Assembly (NCBI GenBank): GCA_022315425.1
Contig: JAIUPT010000019.1
Span: 372,001-436,000, forward strand
Reading direction: 5' to 3'
DNA from: Pseudevernia furfuracea
Taxonomy: Eukaryota; Ascomycota; Lecanoromycetes; Lecanorales; Parmeliaceae
Length of the DNA: 64,000 nucleotides
Part shown: piece after piece, positions 10,533 through 22,350 of the stretch
Layout: every line of letters starts with the position of its first letter
How positions within the stretch are numbered: position 1 is the stretch's first letter
The notes under the pieces: model-generated
What the model was told of the DNA's origin: nothing
Database searches by the model: none
What the model saw: the letters and a program-made list of their open reading frames with translations, nothing else
Program-made: the position numbers and the translations under genes

Positions 10533-11335
10533 ATGTCTCTCACCCTCTCTCCCTGCCTCCCCACCGATTGCCCCGAGCTCGCCCGCGCCTCCCTCGCAAT
10601 CTGGTCCCCCGTCCCGCGCAACCGCGTCGCCTTCAGCAACGTCCCCGAAGCCGAACTCCTCAAGATGTACGAAAAGGACTTCCACGACGGCATGAGGATC
10701 CAAAGGCAACGCAAACTCCCCCAGCAGAAACACTACGTAAAAGTCACCGACGACGCCAGTGGCGAAATCGCCGCGTGCGGCGTCTGGGTCTACTTGCCCG
10801 AAGGGTACTGCACCGAGGACGACGAGGAAGTTGCGATGAGGGGACCGCTGCCCGAGGGCGCGAATGAGGGGTTGATGAGGGATTTCTGTCGGATCACGAG
10901 GGAGATGAGGAGTGAGCATGCGGGGAGGCACGAGGCGCATTGGTGTGAGTATGATCCCTTAGTACATTTTCTTTGAAGGTGTATGCGGGATTTGCCTTGT
11001 TGGCAGATCGAGCCTTGTTTGAGTGAGTACCGTCGTGAGAAGTGACGCTCTAATAATGGTTTTTTTTTCCGGTAAAGTGCTCTGGCTCCTGGGTACGCAT
11101 CCGAGGCACGAACGGAAAGGGGCTGGTGCTCAGCTTGTACGCTGGGCGTTTCCGCACGCTGATGCTGCGGGGCTGAGATGCTATGTCGATGCCAGCAAGT
11201 TGGGACATCCGCTATATGAAGTGTGGGTTCGAGGATGTGGGGGAGATGACGTTGGATTTGGATAAGTATGAGGGTGGGAAGGGTATGGGTGTTCAGAGGT
11301 GGGTTGCTATGGTCAGAGAGCCTCAGAAGGTGTGA
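10533..11335 (+). pseudogene. GNAT-family N-acetyltransferase with frameshift
   Basis: Exon 1 (10533-10944) and exon 2 (from 11078) are joined across a 133-nt intron (GTGAGT donor, CTAAT branch, AAAG acceptor). The product reads as a fungal GNAT enzyme: an N-terminal arm, then LLGTHPRHERKGAGAQL, the acetyl-CoA-binding motif A (R-x-x-G-x-G type), and a C-terminal YVDASKLGHPLYE. Immediately after, at about 11218-11222, the frame is lost: in frame it ends at 11265 with an unrelated tail, while the shifted frame continues as KCGFEDVGEMTLDLDKYEGG and ends at a TGA at 11333-11335. The family usually has this KxGF segment, so two bases appear to be missing. Substrate unknown. Either a recent pseudogene or a sequencing error. 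Confidence 0.7.
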
Positions 11336-11833
11336 TGTGTAGGTAGGTCAGGAAAGCAATATTGAAACGTCGCATACCTGATTCAAAGCTAGGCCCAAAA
11401 GACCGACAAAAATAGTGGAAACAACCTCCCATCTTTACATTGGCGACATCTCTAGAAGTCTTGGTATTTGGCACAGGTTCGAGAAGAGAGACTCTAGGAA
11501 ACTTGTCAGGGGAAAGGAACTTCCAGCTAACGGGAACAGCGCGTGAGTATTGACATAATGACTATGAAATCCCCTGATTACCCTAATATCTATGCACATG
11601 AAAATCCTTCCATAAAAAAACCCCAAACGCCAAATATTCATCAACAGCATCGGCATGAGTAATGCACACAAGCCTTTCACACACACTCTCTCTCACCAAC
11701 CCCGTCCAGCTCACTGGACTACCCTGCCAAATTCCCTCCCTCCTTGTTCAGCTTTGCCGAACTGCCCTTCCATATCCTAGCCATTCCATCCTTTTCTGTC
11801 ATTCGTGTCACCCCCAGCCACTCACTCCCTCCC

Positions 11834-14800
11834 TCACATCTGCGTCTTCTTCGCCTCTTCCGCCGCCATCCTCGCCAGGTTATCTTGCAGCCGCTGGAAC
11901 GAGCTGTTCGCAGTGTCCGCAGATCTGGCGCCACGTGCCGGCCCTGGCTGTTGTGCGGGTGTTCCCAGTCCACCCTGGCGATCTCCCCTATTCGCGCTAG
12001 GAGACGGATTGTTGTTGGTGGTGGTGGTGGCCGCAGGTGTTGCCGTAGGCGAACCTGCAATGGGGCCGTGTGTGGAGTTTGGCTTTTGTGAGGGGCGGGC
12101 TCCTCGTCCACCTCGCCCGCCATGGCCGCCTGTCCCGTTATGACGACGAGGCCCGCTGTCACCTCCAACTGCTCTTCCTGCCGGCGACGCATTATTCCCA
12201 GCCTGGACGCCGCCGTTGTCGTTACTAAACGGTGATGCCCCTACTTCATACCGTAATGGAGATCCTCGATACGGTCCCCTCGACGACGAATTGGAAGCTC
12301 GTGCACCCTGAGGGCCGAGTGGTTCGGCTTGAGCATCCGGACCGTCTTCCAGCTCTCCCTGCGTAGATGGACATGTGTCAGTGACTACTGGTGCAGGCTG
12401 CGCCTGCCTCATCCTCGGCTGAGGAGGCAGACGCATTCTGGGGACGGGCAATCGCACCTTTAGACTCACGTCTGGATCCTCCAGTTCCACCGAAGTTTGC
12501 ATCCCGCTATCTGACCGCTCAAGACCAGGATTCCGTGATGCGTGGCCTCGCGGCCCAGTAGGAGCACCCGGTGGAGGCTGTGGCTTTGGCAGGTCGCTGA
12601 AGTTTGGTGGACCACGTGGTGGAGCTCGGGTAGCTTTTCGAACAGCGTGACCCTCTTGTTTGCCTTTCTCTCCTTCATTTCCTTCGTCATTTTCATTCTC
12701 TTCGTTTTTCACTTCCTCTTCGTCTTGTTCCTCCTCTTTCTCCTTTGTTTCCTCCTCCTTCCCCTTTGCTTCCTTCTCTTTCCCCTTTGCTTCCTTCTCT
12801 TTCCCCTTTGCTTCCTCCTCTTTCTCCTTTGATTCCTCCTCTTTCTCCTTTGATTCCTCCTCTTTCTCCTTTGCTTCCTCCTTTTCATCCTCAACATCGG
12901 TCCAGCCTCCGTCGGTTCCGGACTCTGTCTCAACTTTTCCCGTCCCAGATTCACTACCGACTGGCGCCTCACCACGGCCACCCTTGCGGTTACCCAGCGC
13001 GGACTTCTTCGACTCGTTCTTGGCTGGCTTAGGACCGCGAGTGACCTTATAGTTGCCAAGCATAGGCGCACCGTCACCTCCTTCCTCTTCATGGCCTTCG
13101 TCCTCTTCATCAGACCATTCTCCATCGATTCCGGACTCTTCGTCAGCTTCTGGCTTTCCAGAGCTGTGGGGGCCCCGAGTCTGTTCGGTCGCCGCGTCCT
13201 TCGGAGCCTCCCTGGACTCACCGTCGTTCTTTGACACTTTTTGATCAAGATCTTCGCCGGTAGCTTGGCGGATCTCGTCAGTAACATCCGAATTTGCGTT
13301 CGCTTCGCTGGGTGAGATCGTTGGTGGCTGGAGACCTACTGTTTGCCCGCGAGGTGTGCCATGCTGCGATGCTTGGCTTGAGCTGGAAGCAGGCACATTC
13401 TCTTCGACTGGAACATCTGGAGCCGTTGCTGATTCGCCTGCCAGGTTCATTCTATTGTTTTCCTCATCCTGGACACCTTCTGCAAAAGTCTTTGATGTTC
13501 CTTCTTCTCCGTTGCTATTCGTTTGACAAGTTTCAAAGCTTAAGCTTGAGCTTGATGGGCTTGATGGAATCGACATGTTATCTAGGGGGTTCGGAATGTC
13601 ATTCAGTGCTCCCCACATACTTCCTCGTGCGCAGCGGATTGGAGAAAAGTTCAGCATTTGAGTGACTTGACGGTCGTACATACCATCTAGACAGTGATTA
13701 GTCGTCAGGTTACACGAGCACTGAGGAGCAAGGGAGAATTCTTACCGAGAACATCGTCAGGACCAGGAGAACCTTCTCTATCTTCTATTAAATCCGGCCT
13801 CCCGCTCTTTCTCGTCCACTCTAGTCGCTTGACCTCCTCGTTGAGCTTTTGGACGTGGGCATTCTTTGTTTCTCCCGGGCCCGCAGCCATGGAGGCCGAC
13901 GTGCGCTCAGGAAGCCCCTGGTACGGAGACGCTGAACCAGAACCAGAAGCAGAACCTGAAGAGGTGAAAGCCTGCTGAGACGCAATGTAAGCTTGATGAT
14001 GTGGGAGGATAGGAGGAACAGGTCGCTTCGGACGTACAGAAGGGACAAACTCAGACGCTGAGCCGTTCAAATTGAATGAAGCTCGCGGTGGCGATGGTTC
14101 TGGTATCCGCAGGTTTGCGATTCGCTGTTCTTCACGCTCATCCATGTCCTTAATCTCGGCATCTATCCGGTCGTATTCGGCCCTCAGGTCCGCTACCTCT
14201 TGACCTATGGCCTCAATTCGCGGACTCGTATTCTCATTTACAGCAGCTGTGGTCCCCGCAGCTTCAGTTCCCTCAGCGTTCGGCTCGACGTAAGCCCAGT
14301 TCGTAACCTCGGCCTCTAACCGGTCGATTTCCTCCTTCAGGTCCGTGGTTTCCTCCTTCAGGTCCGTGATTTCCTCCTTCAGGTCCGTGATCTCCTCCTT
14401 CAGGTCCGTGATCTCTTGATCCTTGGCCTCATTGGCTCTCTCCTCGGCCTCGTGCATGTTGTCCAGCTCTTCGTAAGAGAGCTGAAGATCCTCGTACATC
14501 GTATTGGCCTTTCTGAGCTCGTCTTTGACGCTTTCCAACCTCTCCCGAACGTGTCTCGCGATGCGCTGGGCTTCTTCTCTGTTGTTCGTCTCGATCCCGA
14601 GCTGAGTCTGAAGTGCTTCAATGCGACGTTCGTGATGCGTATTGTCGCTAGCACTCTGATCGCGAAGAGCTCTGAAAGCTTGCACGTCAGCTTGCTTTTC
14701 CAAAGCTTCACAAGACTCGCGCCATGTGTCGCGGCTGTCCTCTAGCACATTGTACTGTGCCTGAAGATCATTGAACTCCTTCTTGAGCTTCAAACCGCCA

Positions 14801-16161
14801 TGACGGAAGACTTCCTTCTTCTTGAAGACAAATCTATAGTTTTGCTGCTCAACGTTAAGTTGGTTTTGGATACGCTCGACTTGGGTTTTGTCCGCAGTGT
14901 TTTCATCCTCTGCAGCAGGACCGGCTTGGGAATCGACCTGTCCAGGTAGGAATTCTGCGTCAGACACTCCGACCGTCTCGAGCTGAGCGCTCAAACTGGA
15001 CTCTTCTTCCTCCGCATTAGGTCGAGAATCGATGGCTTGAACTGGAGACTCTTCCACATCCTGCTGGGGCCCTTCTCCCTTCGTATCGGGTTGAGAACTA
15101 TTTTCATCTGCAACAGGGGATTCCTCCTCGACTTTCTCAATTGTCTCGAGCTGAGAGTTCTCCTCCTCGGCTTCCTCGATCGTCTCGAGCTGAGAGGTCT
15201 CCTCCTCGGGCTCCACTGTCTCCAAACTAGACCTCAACTTCTCTAGCTTCTCTTCCGCATCCGCACGAGCATTGTTCTGGTGGATCAAGAAATCTTTTGT
15301 TTCCTGGTGGCTGGCCTTTTCTTCTTCCAAGGCCATCCGGGCTTCCGCGAGCTGCTTTTGCTCCTCGGCTTCCTCGATCGTCTCGAGCTGAGACGTCTCC
15401 TCCTCGGGCTCCCCTGTCTCCAAACCAGACCTCAACTTCTCTAGCTCCTCTTCCGCATCCGCACGAGCATTGTTCTGGTGGATCAAGAAATCCCGTGTTT
15501 CCCGGTGGCTGGCCATTTCTTCTTCCAAGGCCATCCGGGCTTCCGCGAGCTGCATTTGGAGAGTGTTGGTGGAAATCTTCAAGACCTCCAGATCCTTGGC
15601 TGAAGTCTGCAGCATTCCCAGCTCTGTAGCCGAGACGGAAATGAAGATTTCGGGGTGGAACCCTCGTTGCACGAAGTCTGCCACATCCTCCTTCATCTCC
15701 GCCCACCATCTTGACAAGATGAGTACCGGATAATAAGGCCAGAGGTACAGCAGCGTGGCCATGGACAAAAAAACAAGAAGGCACGCGAGGTCGACCATGT
15801 CGAATTCAGCGATAATCTGTACCAAAGTCTGAAAGATGTTCCCGATGAGAGTGAAGGTCCAAGTCAAGGAGAGCTCATGAATAAATTCTGGTGGAATCGC
15901 TGACGCGAGGTTTGTTGAAGGGAAGTCGTGACGATAAGTGGCATTAGGAATCTTATACACCCCAAGGATTGCCGGGACGCGCTCCGTCAGGTTGAAGCCC
16001 GACTGCTCTAGGAAGTCGCGGGCCCACACGTACGGGGTCTCATGTGCGGGTATGTTGTTCTGCACCGTAGTGGCGACGGTCGTGATCGTCGTCGAAGTGA
16101 AAAATCCGAAGTAGGTCAGTACGCTGACTGACGCGTTGCGTGCAGTTTCGTATACCGACAT
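11834..16161 (-). CDS. Large membrane-anchored coiled-coil protein with low-complexity C-terminal half
   Basis: Two exons, 16161-13746 and 13686-11834, separated by a 59-nt intron (GTAAGA, CTAATCAC branch, CTAG), give 1422 residues. Residues 10-30 are hydrophobic and 100-150 hold one or two transmembrane segments (VDLACLLVFLSMATLLYLW). Residues about 180-670 are long coiled coil, including two tandem 66-residue repeats (204-269 and 270-335) and four ITDLKEE heptads near 582-610. The second exon encodes acidic, Ser-rich sequence, a run of KEKEEE/KGKEKE units (about 1074-1125) and an Arg/Gly-rich stretch (GGHGGRGGRGARP) near the end. No enzyme motif is seen. The architecture suggests a membrane tether or scaffold whose cytoplasmic part could bind nucleic acid or protein; that is inference. 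I know no named family with this order of parts. Confidence 0.8.
15157..15552 (-). repeat. Internal 198-bp coding tandem repeat
   Basis: Two in-frame copies, 15552-15355 and 15354-15157, encode 66-residue coiled-coil units starting QLAEARMALEEE. They differ at only a few positions (for example M/K, R/Q and G/S changes), so the duplication is fairly recent. A shorter third remnant of the ETIEEAEEE end follows. Confidence 0.9.
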
Positions 16162-17537
16162 GATTGGAAGATGTTGGGATTCGGAGTTGGATCAGTAACA
16201 GTAATAGTAATGTGGTAGGATGTTGAGAGGTGCGAGGTGTGTTGAATGGAAATCCGCTTCGGTGGAAGCGATGAGCACCAGATCTTGCCGCAAGATGCTG
16301 CCGAGTAGTGGTGCTGTGAAGGATGCCAGGTATGGATGTGAGGTGTTAAGATGTGGAGGGAGAAATCTTCGCAGAAGGACGATGTGTGCTTGCAACGTTG
16401 TGCGTGTGTAAGTTTCAAGCGATGACCGCGATGATGGCCTTGCCGACGATCAGAGTCGATAGCAGTGACCTCTGCTGAAGCTGGTGATCGTTGTGGATAT
16501 GGAAGAGGATGGAAACGAAAGTAGCAGTGTGTTCATGTATGATGTTTGGGTGATTTACGTAAGGAAGCAGGTTGCTATGGAAGAAGGGGAAGAAGAAAAA
16601 AGAAGGATGGAATCTCGAGCCGGAATAAAAAAGCAACAGGATTGATGTGATAAAAATGATCAAGTGTCAAGCGCGATGACTCATGCGAGTAATTTCCCGT
16701 GGTGAGAAAATCTCATACAAAGCGGGGTTGTGTGGTGTTGACAAAAAAAAAAGGGGGGGGGGGGGGGGGGGTTGGTAGTTTTCCGGAGCGGATTAATTCG
16801 TGGATAGCTTCAAGTCTCAACACAGTTGCGGAAATGAGGTGATCGGGAACACAAAGAAGCTTTGTCAGCTTACAGGTGCATTATTCTGCCGAACAAAGCC
16901 CGTTTGCCTGATTGTACGATAGATAGAGATGGATCCCTTTGTGCCTTGTACCTGTAGCCTAGCGAGATGTGAGAAGGTGTTTCCTTTAGGGGATCAATCG
17001 ACCATTTAACTCGATGGGAGCCTCTTCTACTCTTTTTCTCCATCTATTGGCCTTGCCCATGTGTAAACCAGCTGCGGCATCTTCTTACAGTATTCCCGCA
17101 TCACCGTACAGGGGTCTTTTGTAACTCTATCTCGAAAACAACGGGAGCAGCGCACTTTTGTTTGTCTGAGACTTCCAAAGTTCCCAACCTACTTTGAAGC
17201 GGGCGAGCATACGATGAACAATGAAACTCCCAAAAAGATAGCAACGCTATCAGTGGCTCCTATGACCCCTTGTTATACCCCTCGTACGCAATCCCGGCGT
17301 TCTGCTGCCGTTATGATTCTCCTCGCGTGGTGATTGTCAGCCGGGCATACCCGTCTAGACTTTGAAGAGATTGCATGACAGACAACGCTGAATACTGGCT
17401 TGCTCCGATACGGCAATGGCGAAATGGTGATCTTCTACAAAGCCAGATGTTGGATTTTCTTCAAAAAGGGGCTAGCGACGTACTTTATGCTCACATTTGG
17501 GATAGCCTTGAGACGCCTACTTGGTCCCGGCTGTTCA
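16162..17537. promoter_or_regulatory. Upstream region of the coiled-coil protein gene
   Basis: No gene seen in 1.4 kb. It lies upstream of the coiled-coil gene and downstream of the PQ-loop gene, both on the minus strand, so it should hold the promoter of the former and the terminator of the latter. It contains the A10G19 tract listed separately. Confidence 0.45.
16743..16771 (+). repeat. A10G19 homopurine tract
   Basis: Ten A followed by nineteen G without interruption. Such an all-purine tract can form quadruplex or triplex DNA and is prone to length change and sequencing error. Confidence 0.9.
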
Positions 17538-18764
17538 CTACCACTGAGGCTTAGTAAACTGAGCTGTTTTGGTATCCTGTCGCTTGAAACCCGGCCTTGT
17601 CCTCGGCGCAACTGAACTCGTCTCCATAGTCCCATAGTCAATTTCCTGCACCCCTTCACTACTTCCAGCCCGCAGCTCCTCGCGCCTTACCTCGACATCT
17701 TTTGTGGCCTTCGAGTCTTCAATAACACCGTCTTTCACATGCTGTAGTACAGACATCATCCTCGCTTCCCCATGTTCCAAATCTCTCGGCATAGCCAGAC
17801 TGCCCTTCCTGGCCACTGCGTCATGTTTCACGTCGTTGTCCGCTGCTATACTGCCCTTTCTTGGCACTTCAACATAGGAAACAACTGGTTCGGGTAACTC
17901 GTCAAAGTCTTGGCCAGCGGCTTTCGCTGCGGCGCGGAGTTTACGGGTGCGGAAAAGCCAAATACCATGGGAGATGAAGTAACCGCCTTCGATAACAAGA
18001 CATACGATGATAAGACATCCGCCAAGAGGGTCGAATGTATTTTGTGCAACAACGCCCATGAGGGAGAAGAAGGCTCCCAGCCAGTCAATGGTGAGAAAAA
18101 CGAAATTCATGCCGACAACCCTGCCTGATCGTTTCCAGAGCTCGAAGTAGGGGGGTATAAGACTTGCAGCGAGCAAGATCGCAGCGATAATGCCCACTAC
18201 CATGATAGGCCATGCAACTTGGCGGTCATAAAGCGGTCTCAGAGTGAGGACAAGAAGAACTTCGACCGCTCCGAATGTGACCCCAACTGCTGTTCCTACG
18301 AGAGAGGCTTTCCATGTCGTCCATTTGCTAGAATGTGGCTTCGGTCAACAAGGGATCCTGTACGAGCAATCTGGCAGAATTGCCTACTTCTTGTAAATCA
18401 AAGTCTGAGCCCAGCTGACGAGTGAAAGTACGCAAAAGATCTGTGGCTGGATCTGGATTGGTATGTTGAAGTCCTGAGACGTCAGCTTCTCGTTCGATCT
18501 CGCACCTTTACCTAGAAATATACCTAAACAATGGCATATACTCCGAAGGGCACAGCCGCTGTTTCCTGTATCAGAACCGTTGGACAAAGAGGGATTCAAT
18601 AATGTACAAATAGCCCACAGGAACATCATCAATCCAGGTAAACCATCGGTAGTCTTCTGTTTCCAATTGTACCATATCTGCGGTAGCAACTGTATGGACC
18701 AGAAGACAGTGCCAATTGTACCAAGGATATTAGCGGCGACGGGAATGCTGGTTTGGGGTGCCAT
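17538..18764 (-). CDS. PQ-loop repeat membrane transporter
   Basis: Four exons, 18764-18608, 18558-18530, 18473-18388 and 18327-17538, give 353 residues. The first PQ-loop is clear (FWSIQLLPQIWYNWKQKTTD), and the second half has an alike hydrophobic repeat around LIPPYFELWKRSGRVVGMNF. About seven membrane helices are expected, followed by a charged cytoplasmic tail of about 110 residues with repeated RKGS motifs that could be phosphorylated. Exon 2 is only 29 nt and the donor after it (GTTTAG) is atypical, but the spliced frame restores the conserved VPFGVYAI and FNIPIQIQPQIF stretch. PQ-loop proteins include vacuolar or lysosomal amino-acid exporters; substrate here is unknown. Confidence 0.85.
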
Positions 18765-19554
18765 GTTTTCAAAAGGTTCTATGCCATCCAACCTGCAAAA
18801 AGATATAGGTAGACAGCGAGATAACAATGCTTGGAGATGATTCTGTAGGATATGGAGGGGTCTAGAATATTGTGGAGACGAAACTTTGAACTACGTCTCA
18901 GAGACTTTGGCTCGCATGGGTAGAAAAGTGTATGGTTGACAATGGGATTGTCGAATGAATTGCAGACAGTTGCGAAGGAGGGGATGAGAGTGAAAGATAT
19001 TAGACCTCTTGACAGACACTCCATGCTCTTTATGTTCCCTGTGTCAAATCCTTTCGCTAGTCGTCTCTCATTGTCAGCACCCTCCAACTCCATGTCGTAG
19101 TTGACCTAGAAATGCTCCGATGATGATTTATGTGGCTGGATCTATGCGTAAAAGTGTTCGAATACGGTATGACAGGGTTTTTTAGAGCCTTAAAGGACAG
19201 GCTATCATACGATGGCGTTGACCTTGTCGAAGTTTAGTGACTCTAGTTCGAGAGCTTACCCCAGTTTTCAGTCACGCCACCTACATGATTACCGGTATCC
19301 AGATCATCGATACCCTCTTAGGTTGTAGGTCAAAGCGATGTTTAGCGGGTGTAGAGACTCGGACTCGGAATTGTAGCGCAGGTGCTAGGAGAGAACGATG
19401 AAAAAAGACCGTGGTTCTTACTTCTTGTCTCAGAGAATGTCCGCCGAGCCCGCTTAGAAGGCACAAACCAAGTCTTCGCTATAATCATACGTCTTCGGAG
19501 ATTTAGGCATGACCATGAGGATAGTTGCGAGGCTCAAGATCTCCACCTAAGGTA
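18765..19554. other. Intergenic, no gene seen
   Basis: No protein-like frame. Composition becomes AT-rich toward the inverted-repeat element that begins at 19555. Confidence 0.5.
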
Positions 19555-20254
19555 CCTTAGCGGAGGTCTATGAGTTCAAAAAACGGTACTGGAACGGTGT
19601 ATAGACGGTTTTTTTTCTTGACACGTATTAGAGGCCCACCTCCGCCTTTAGGCGATGAAGATTTTAATACGTATCAAAAAAGTTACGATGTTAAACTTTA
19701 ATACGTAATTCTAAAGAAATCGTAGTCAAAAAGGAATCGTTCTGACACCATAGTTATTCAAGGATAGAATACGAAGCTAGTGACTAGTCAACCTTCCTTG
19801 ATCCGATATCAGCTTCCGATCAGGGTCCAGGGTCCAGGATCCTAGCCTAACACCCTAGGTAGTGGATCCCAACAGCCCCCTCAGCCCCTAATACCCACCC
19901 CAACCATGAATGCGTCAGTAGAGGGTGAAGTCACCCTCGCGAGAAAATTGTCTAAATCGCTCATTTTTGCACTCAAATTTAAAAAAGCGTTGATTTTTCT
20001 CGACATTTAGTGCTTTCGAGTACTTGGCTTGGCATTTTTTTAATAATTTAACAGTATCTTGATTCTTTTAAAATAATCGTATCTTTTATAGAACTGTTCT
20101 TCTACCGTACTAAAAATAATATCAAATCAAATTTATAACGTACTAAAAAATAAACGGTAACATGATATCGCTACCTAGAAACCGCCAAAAGGCGGTTTCA
20201 CTAATCGATATCGTTCCAGCATTCGTTTTTTGAACTCATAGACCTTCGCTAAGG
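19555..20254. mobile_element. 700-bp AT-rich element with inverted terminal repeats, TA-flanked
   Basis: The left end (19555-19596) and the reverse complement of the right end (20254-20212) match almost base for base over about 42 bp: CCTTAGCG, G or A, AGGTCTATGAGTTC, A6CG, a 3/4-base difference, then CTGGAACG. Both ends are bordered by TA (19553-19554 and 20255-20256), as expected for a TA target-site duplication. The interior has AT-rich arms around a GC-normal core (about 19780-19950) and no transposase frame. This fits a non-autonomous Tc1/mariner-like element or a deleted, mutated copy. The exact superfamily is inference. Confidence 0.75.
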
Positions 20255-20256
20255 TA

Positions 20257-21275
20257 AGGAAGATAAGGTAGGTAGAGAGGTAGCCTTATAAGGTTAGCGT
20301 GCGGCTTTTGCTCGGAAAGTTCACTTAGAGTAGCCGTTGAATTAGCGGCTTTTTCAAAATCTCAACTGGGACTGGCATGCATAAAATGTGCATCATATCG
20401 AAGAGAGGCCTGAGACATGCCACCTACATCAAGGTAGCAAGGCATTCTCAATAGCGCACAACGTCTAAACCAACGCTTTTCACTGGTATTGGATCAATTA
20501 GCACAAAACAGAACGACATAACACAAAGGCCGATTGCTCATGGGAAATGAGGTGACATGATGGTGAAGAGGGATTTCATAATGTGCATGTATGACTACCG
20601 AGACTCTCGCCTCGTGATACTCTAAGCATACTCTGCTGCTGCAAAGTTGAAGAGTGGATGGAGCCTGAGTACCAGAACAGCTGCCGTAAGGAGCCAGATT
20701 CGTTCATCTTCCTTGATCTGAATTTCAGAAGCCTTGATTCCCGGACGCCTGCTCCCTCGGAGTTTATTTCCTATCGTGCTCTTTTGAATTTGGCATAAAA
20801 AAAAAGGAAAAAAAGATGCTGTGTTGTCAGCCCCTACTTGATGTGACAATGGCTGCGTGAGGACTCTTTCTGGTATTCTAATTCCTTTGTCTAGAGAATC
20901 TTTCTTTTTCTCGGCTTTGAAGCCACGATGTCTCTAAATCTAAATGAGTAACTGTTGCCCAAGGTTGTAATCCCGTGTCTTCTTCCATCAAGCCCTAATC
21001 AAAAGATCCATCATTTCGACAGCAGCTCTTCTTTCAATGCCTCCCAGCTCCTTGCTAATAGTGCTTTTGCAATAATGATCGTCTTCTAAACTGACCGCCA
21101 GCAGCTGACCGCTTTCCAATGCATTGTAAAGATGCAGGATGGGATGAACCGCGAGCGCAAAGAATGCCAGAGTATATATCCCACGTGTTTGTCATGTCAG
21201 TGTCGATATACATCATGATTGCCGAATTATTCCAAATCTCCTCGTCGAAAAGACATTCATAGCGATCACTTGATC
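20257..21275. other. Intergenic, no gene seen
   Basis: No supported feature. The last 250 bp may include lost 3' exon sequence of the metallopeptidase-like gene on the minus strand: the plus-strand complement of 21000-21200 has open stretches in two frames, neither joinable with confidence. Confidence 0.4.
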
Positions 21276-22350
21276 TCAACGACTATATAGACTCCACATA
21301 CCAAAATCATTCGGCGACTTCACCTCCAAAATCCCGGCCCAGCCATAAACCTCGCCTATACTCATATCCCACTGCGGTATCCCCACGGCTTTGCCGTGTG
21401 TCATCTCGTGCAAGACGATAGTTTCGAACAACGCGGCAGCGTCCATGTCGGTCTTGCCGCTCTGCTGTTCTTGAAGCGCAGCGCTGAGCCCCTGTAATAC
21501 TCCGGGCGTGTCGACCGATGTTATGAGCTGAAATTCTTGCTTTTTGAAGCGTCAGCGAAGAAGCGATTGAGATCATCCTCTGGATAGAGAGGTGGAGATG
21601 ACGGGAAAAGGCGGGGATGGGAAGGGAGGAAACTTACATTTTTGGCTTGATCTAGGTACAAGGACAGAAATCGATCGTTGTAAGCTATGTGGCTCATTAC
21701 TAGCCATCCCTGGAAACCCTCCCAGCTACCCTTGGAAGTCACCTTTTGAGGGTCTTTATAATTGTTCGTGAAAGCGAAAGGTCTACGAGAACCCGCACTT
21801 GCAACTCCCGACTTGCATGGCTGGAACGTGGGGTCTGACAATGCCTGATAGACTTTACTGTCCGGGTCATAGAGCGCTCCGTCTCTGCGATTGGTAATTT
21901 GATAACGGTTCAAATTGCAATACACTACGATATCGGCCATGTCGCTTCTGCCCGTTCCTGTGTTTTCTTTAGTATGTGTACACGCGAAAAGAAACAAGTT
22001 GTCAAATTTTCCAAAATAGCCATACTATCGCATGCAAAGGTCTTGGGTACATAACCGAGTTCGGGCGATGGCATAGTTTGTGGAGGCTGCCAGATCCTCG
22101 ATTTCAGAGTCCAAGGGATTCTCGGCCAGAGCGGATTGTGACTCGTTTGCATTTGTGAAGGCGTTGAGGAAGCCATCTGTTAGAAGCGATTCATATTCTA
22201 GATAGTAATAAGATTTGAAGTCTCGTCATTAATTTGCAGCGAAAGCAGAGTGTTGTTACCATTGCATGAAGCATCGAGAATGATAGCCTCGCTAACTCCT
22301 GCGATTCATCCGAGCACTAAAACCAAAGCAAATCCCGTTGGTAGAACCAT
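21276..22350 (-). pseudogene. HExxH metallopeptidase-like gene with nonsense codon in the signal peptide
   Basis: Exons 22350-22260, 22197-22056, 21947-21638 and 21527-21302 splice cleanly (introns 62, 108 and 110 nt). The product has the zinc-site helix HEMTH (in ETIVLHEMTHGKAVGIPQW) after an N-terminal DASCN motif and a DIVVYCN stretch, as in fungal secreted zincins of the deuterolysin/lysine-specific metallo-endopeptidase type. Codon 15, within an otherwise good signal peptide (MVLPTGFALVLVLG), is TGA, which a single G-to-A change from TGG would create. The part after GWAGILEVKSPNDF that usually carries the third zinc ligand is not found in a good frame; unspliced it stops at 21276. Most likely a recent pseudogene; a different first exon could rescue it. 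Confidence 0.55.

Noticed and set aside
12542..13052. Hydrophobic Phe/Leu/Ser-rich plus-strand frames that look like membrane proteins
   Set aside because: They are the antisense of the KEKEEE repeats of the coiled-coil gene (TTC/CTC codons).
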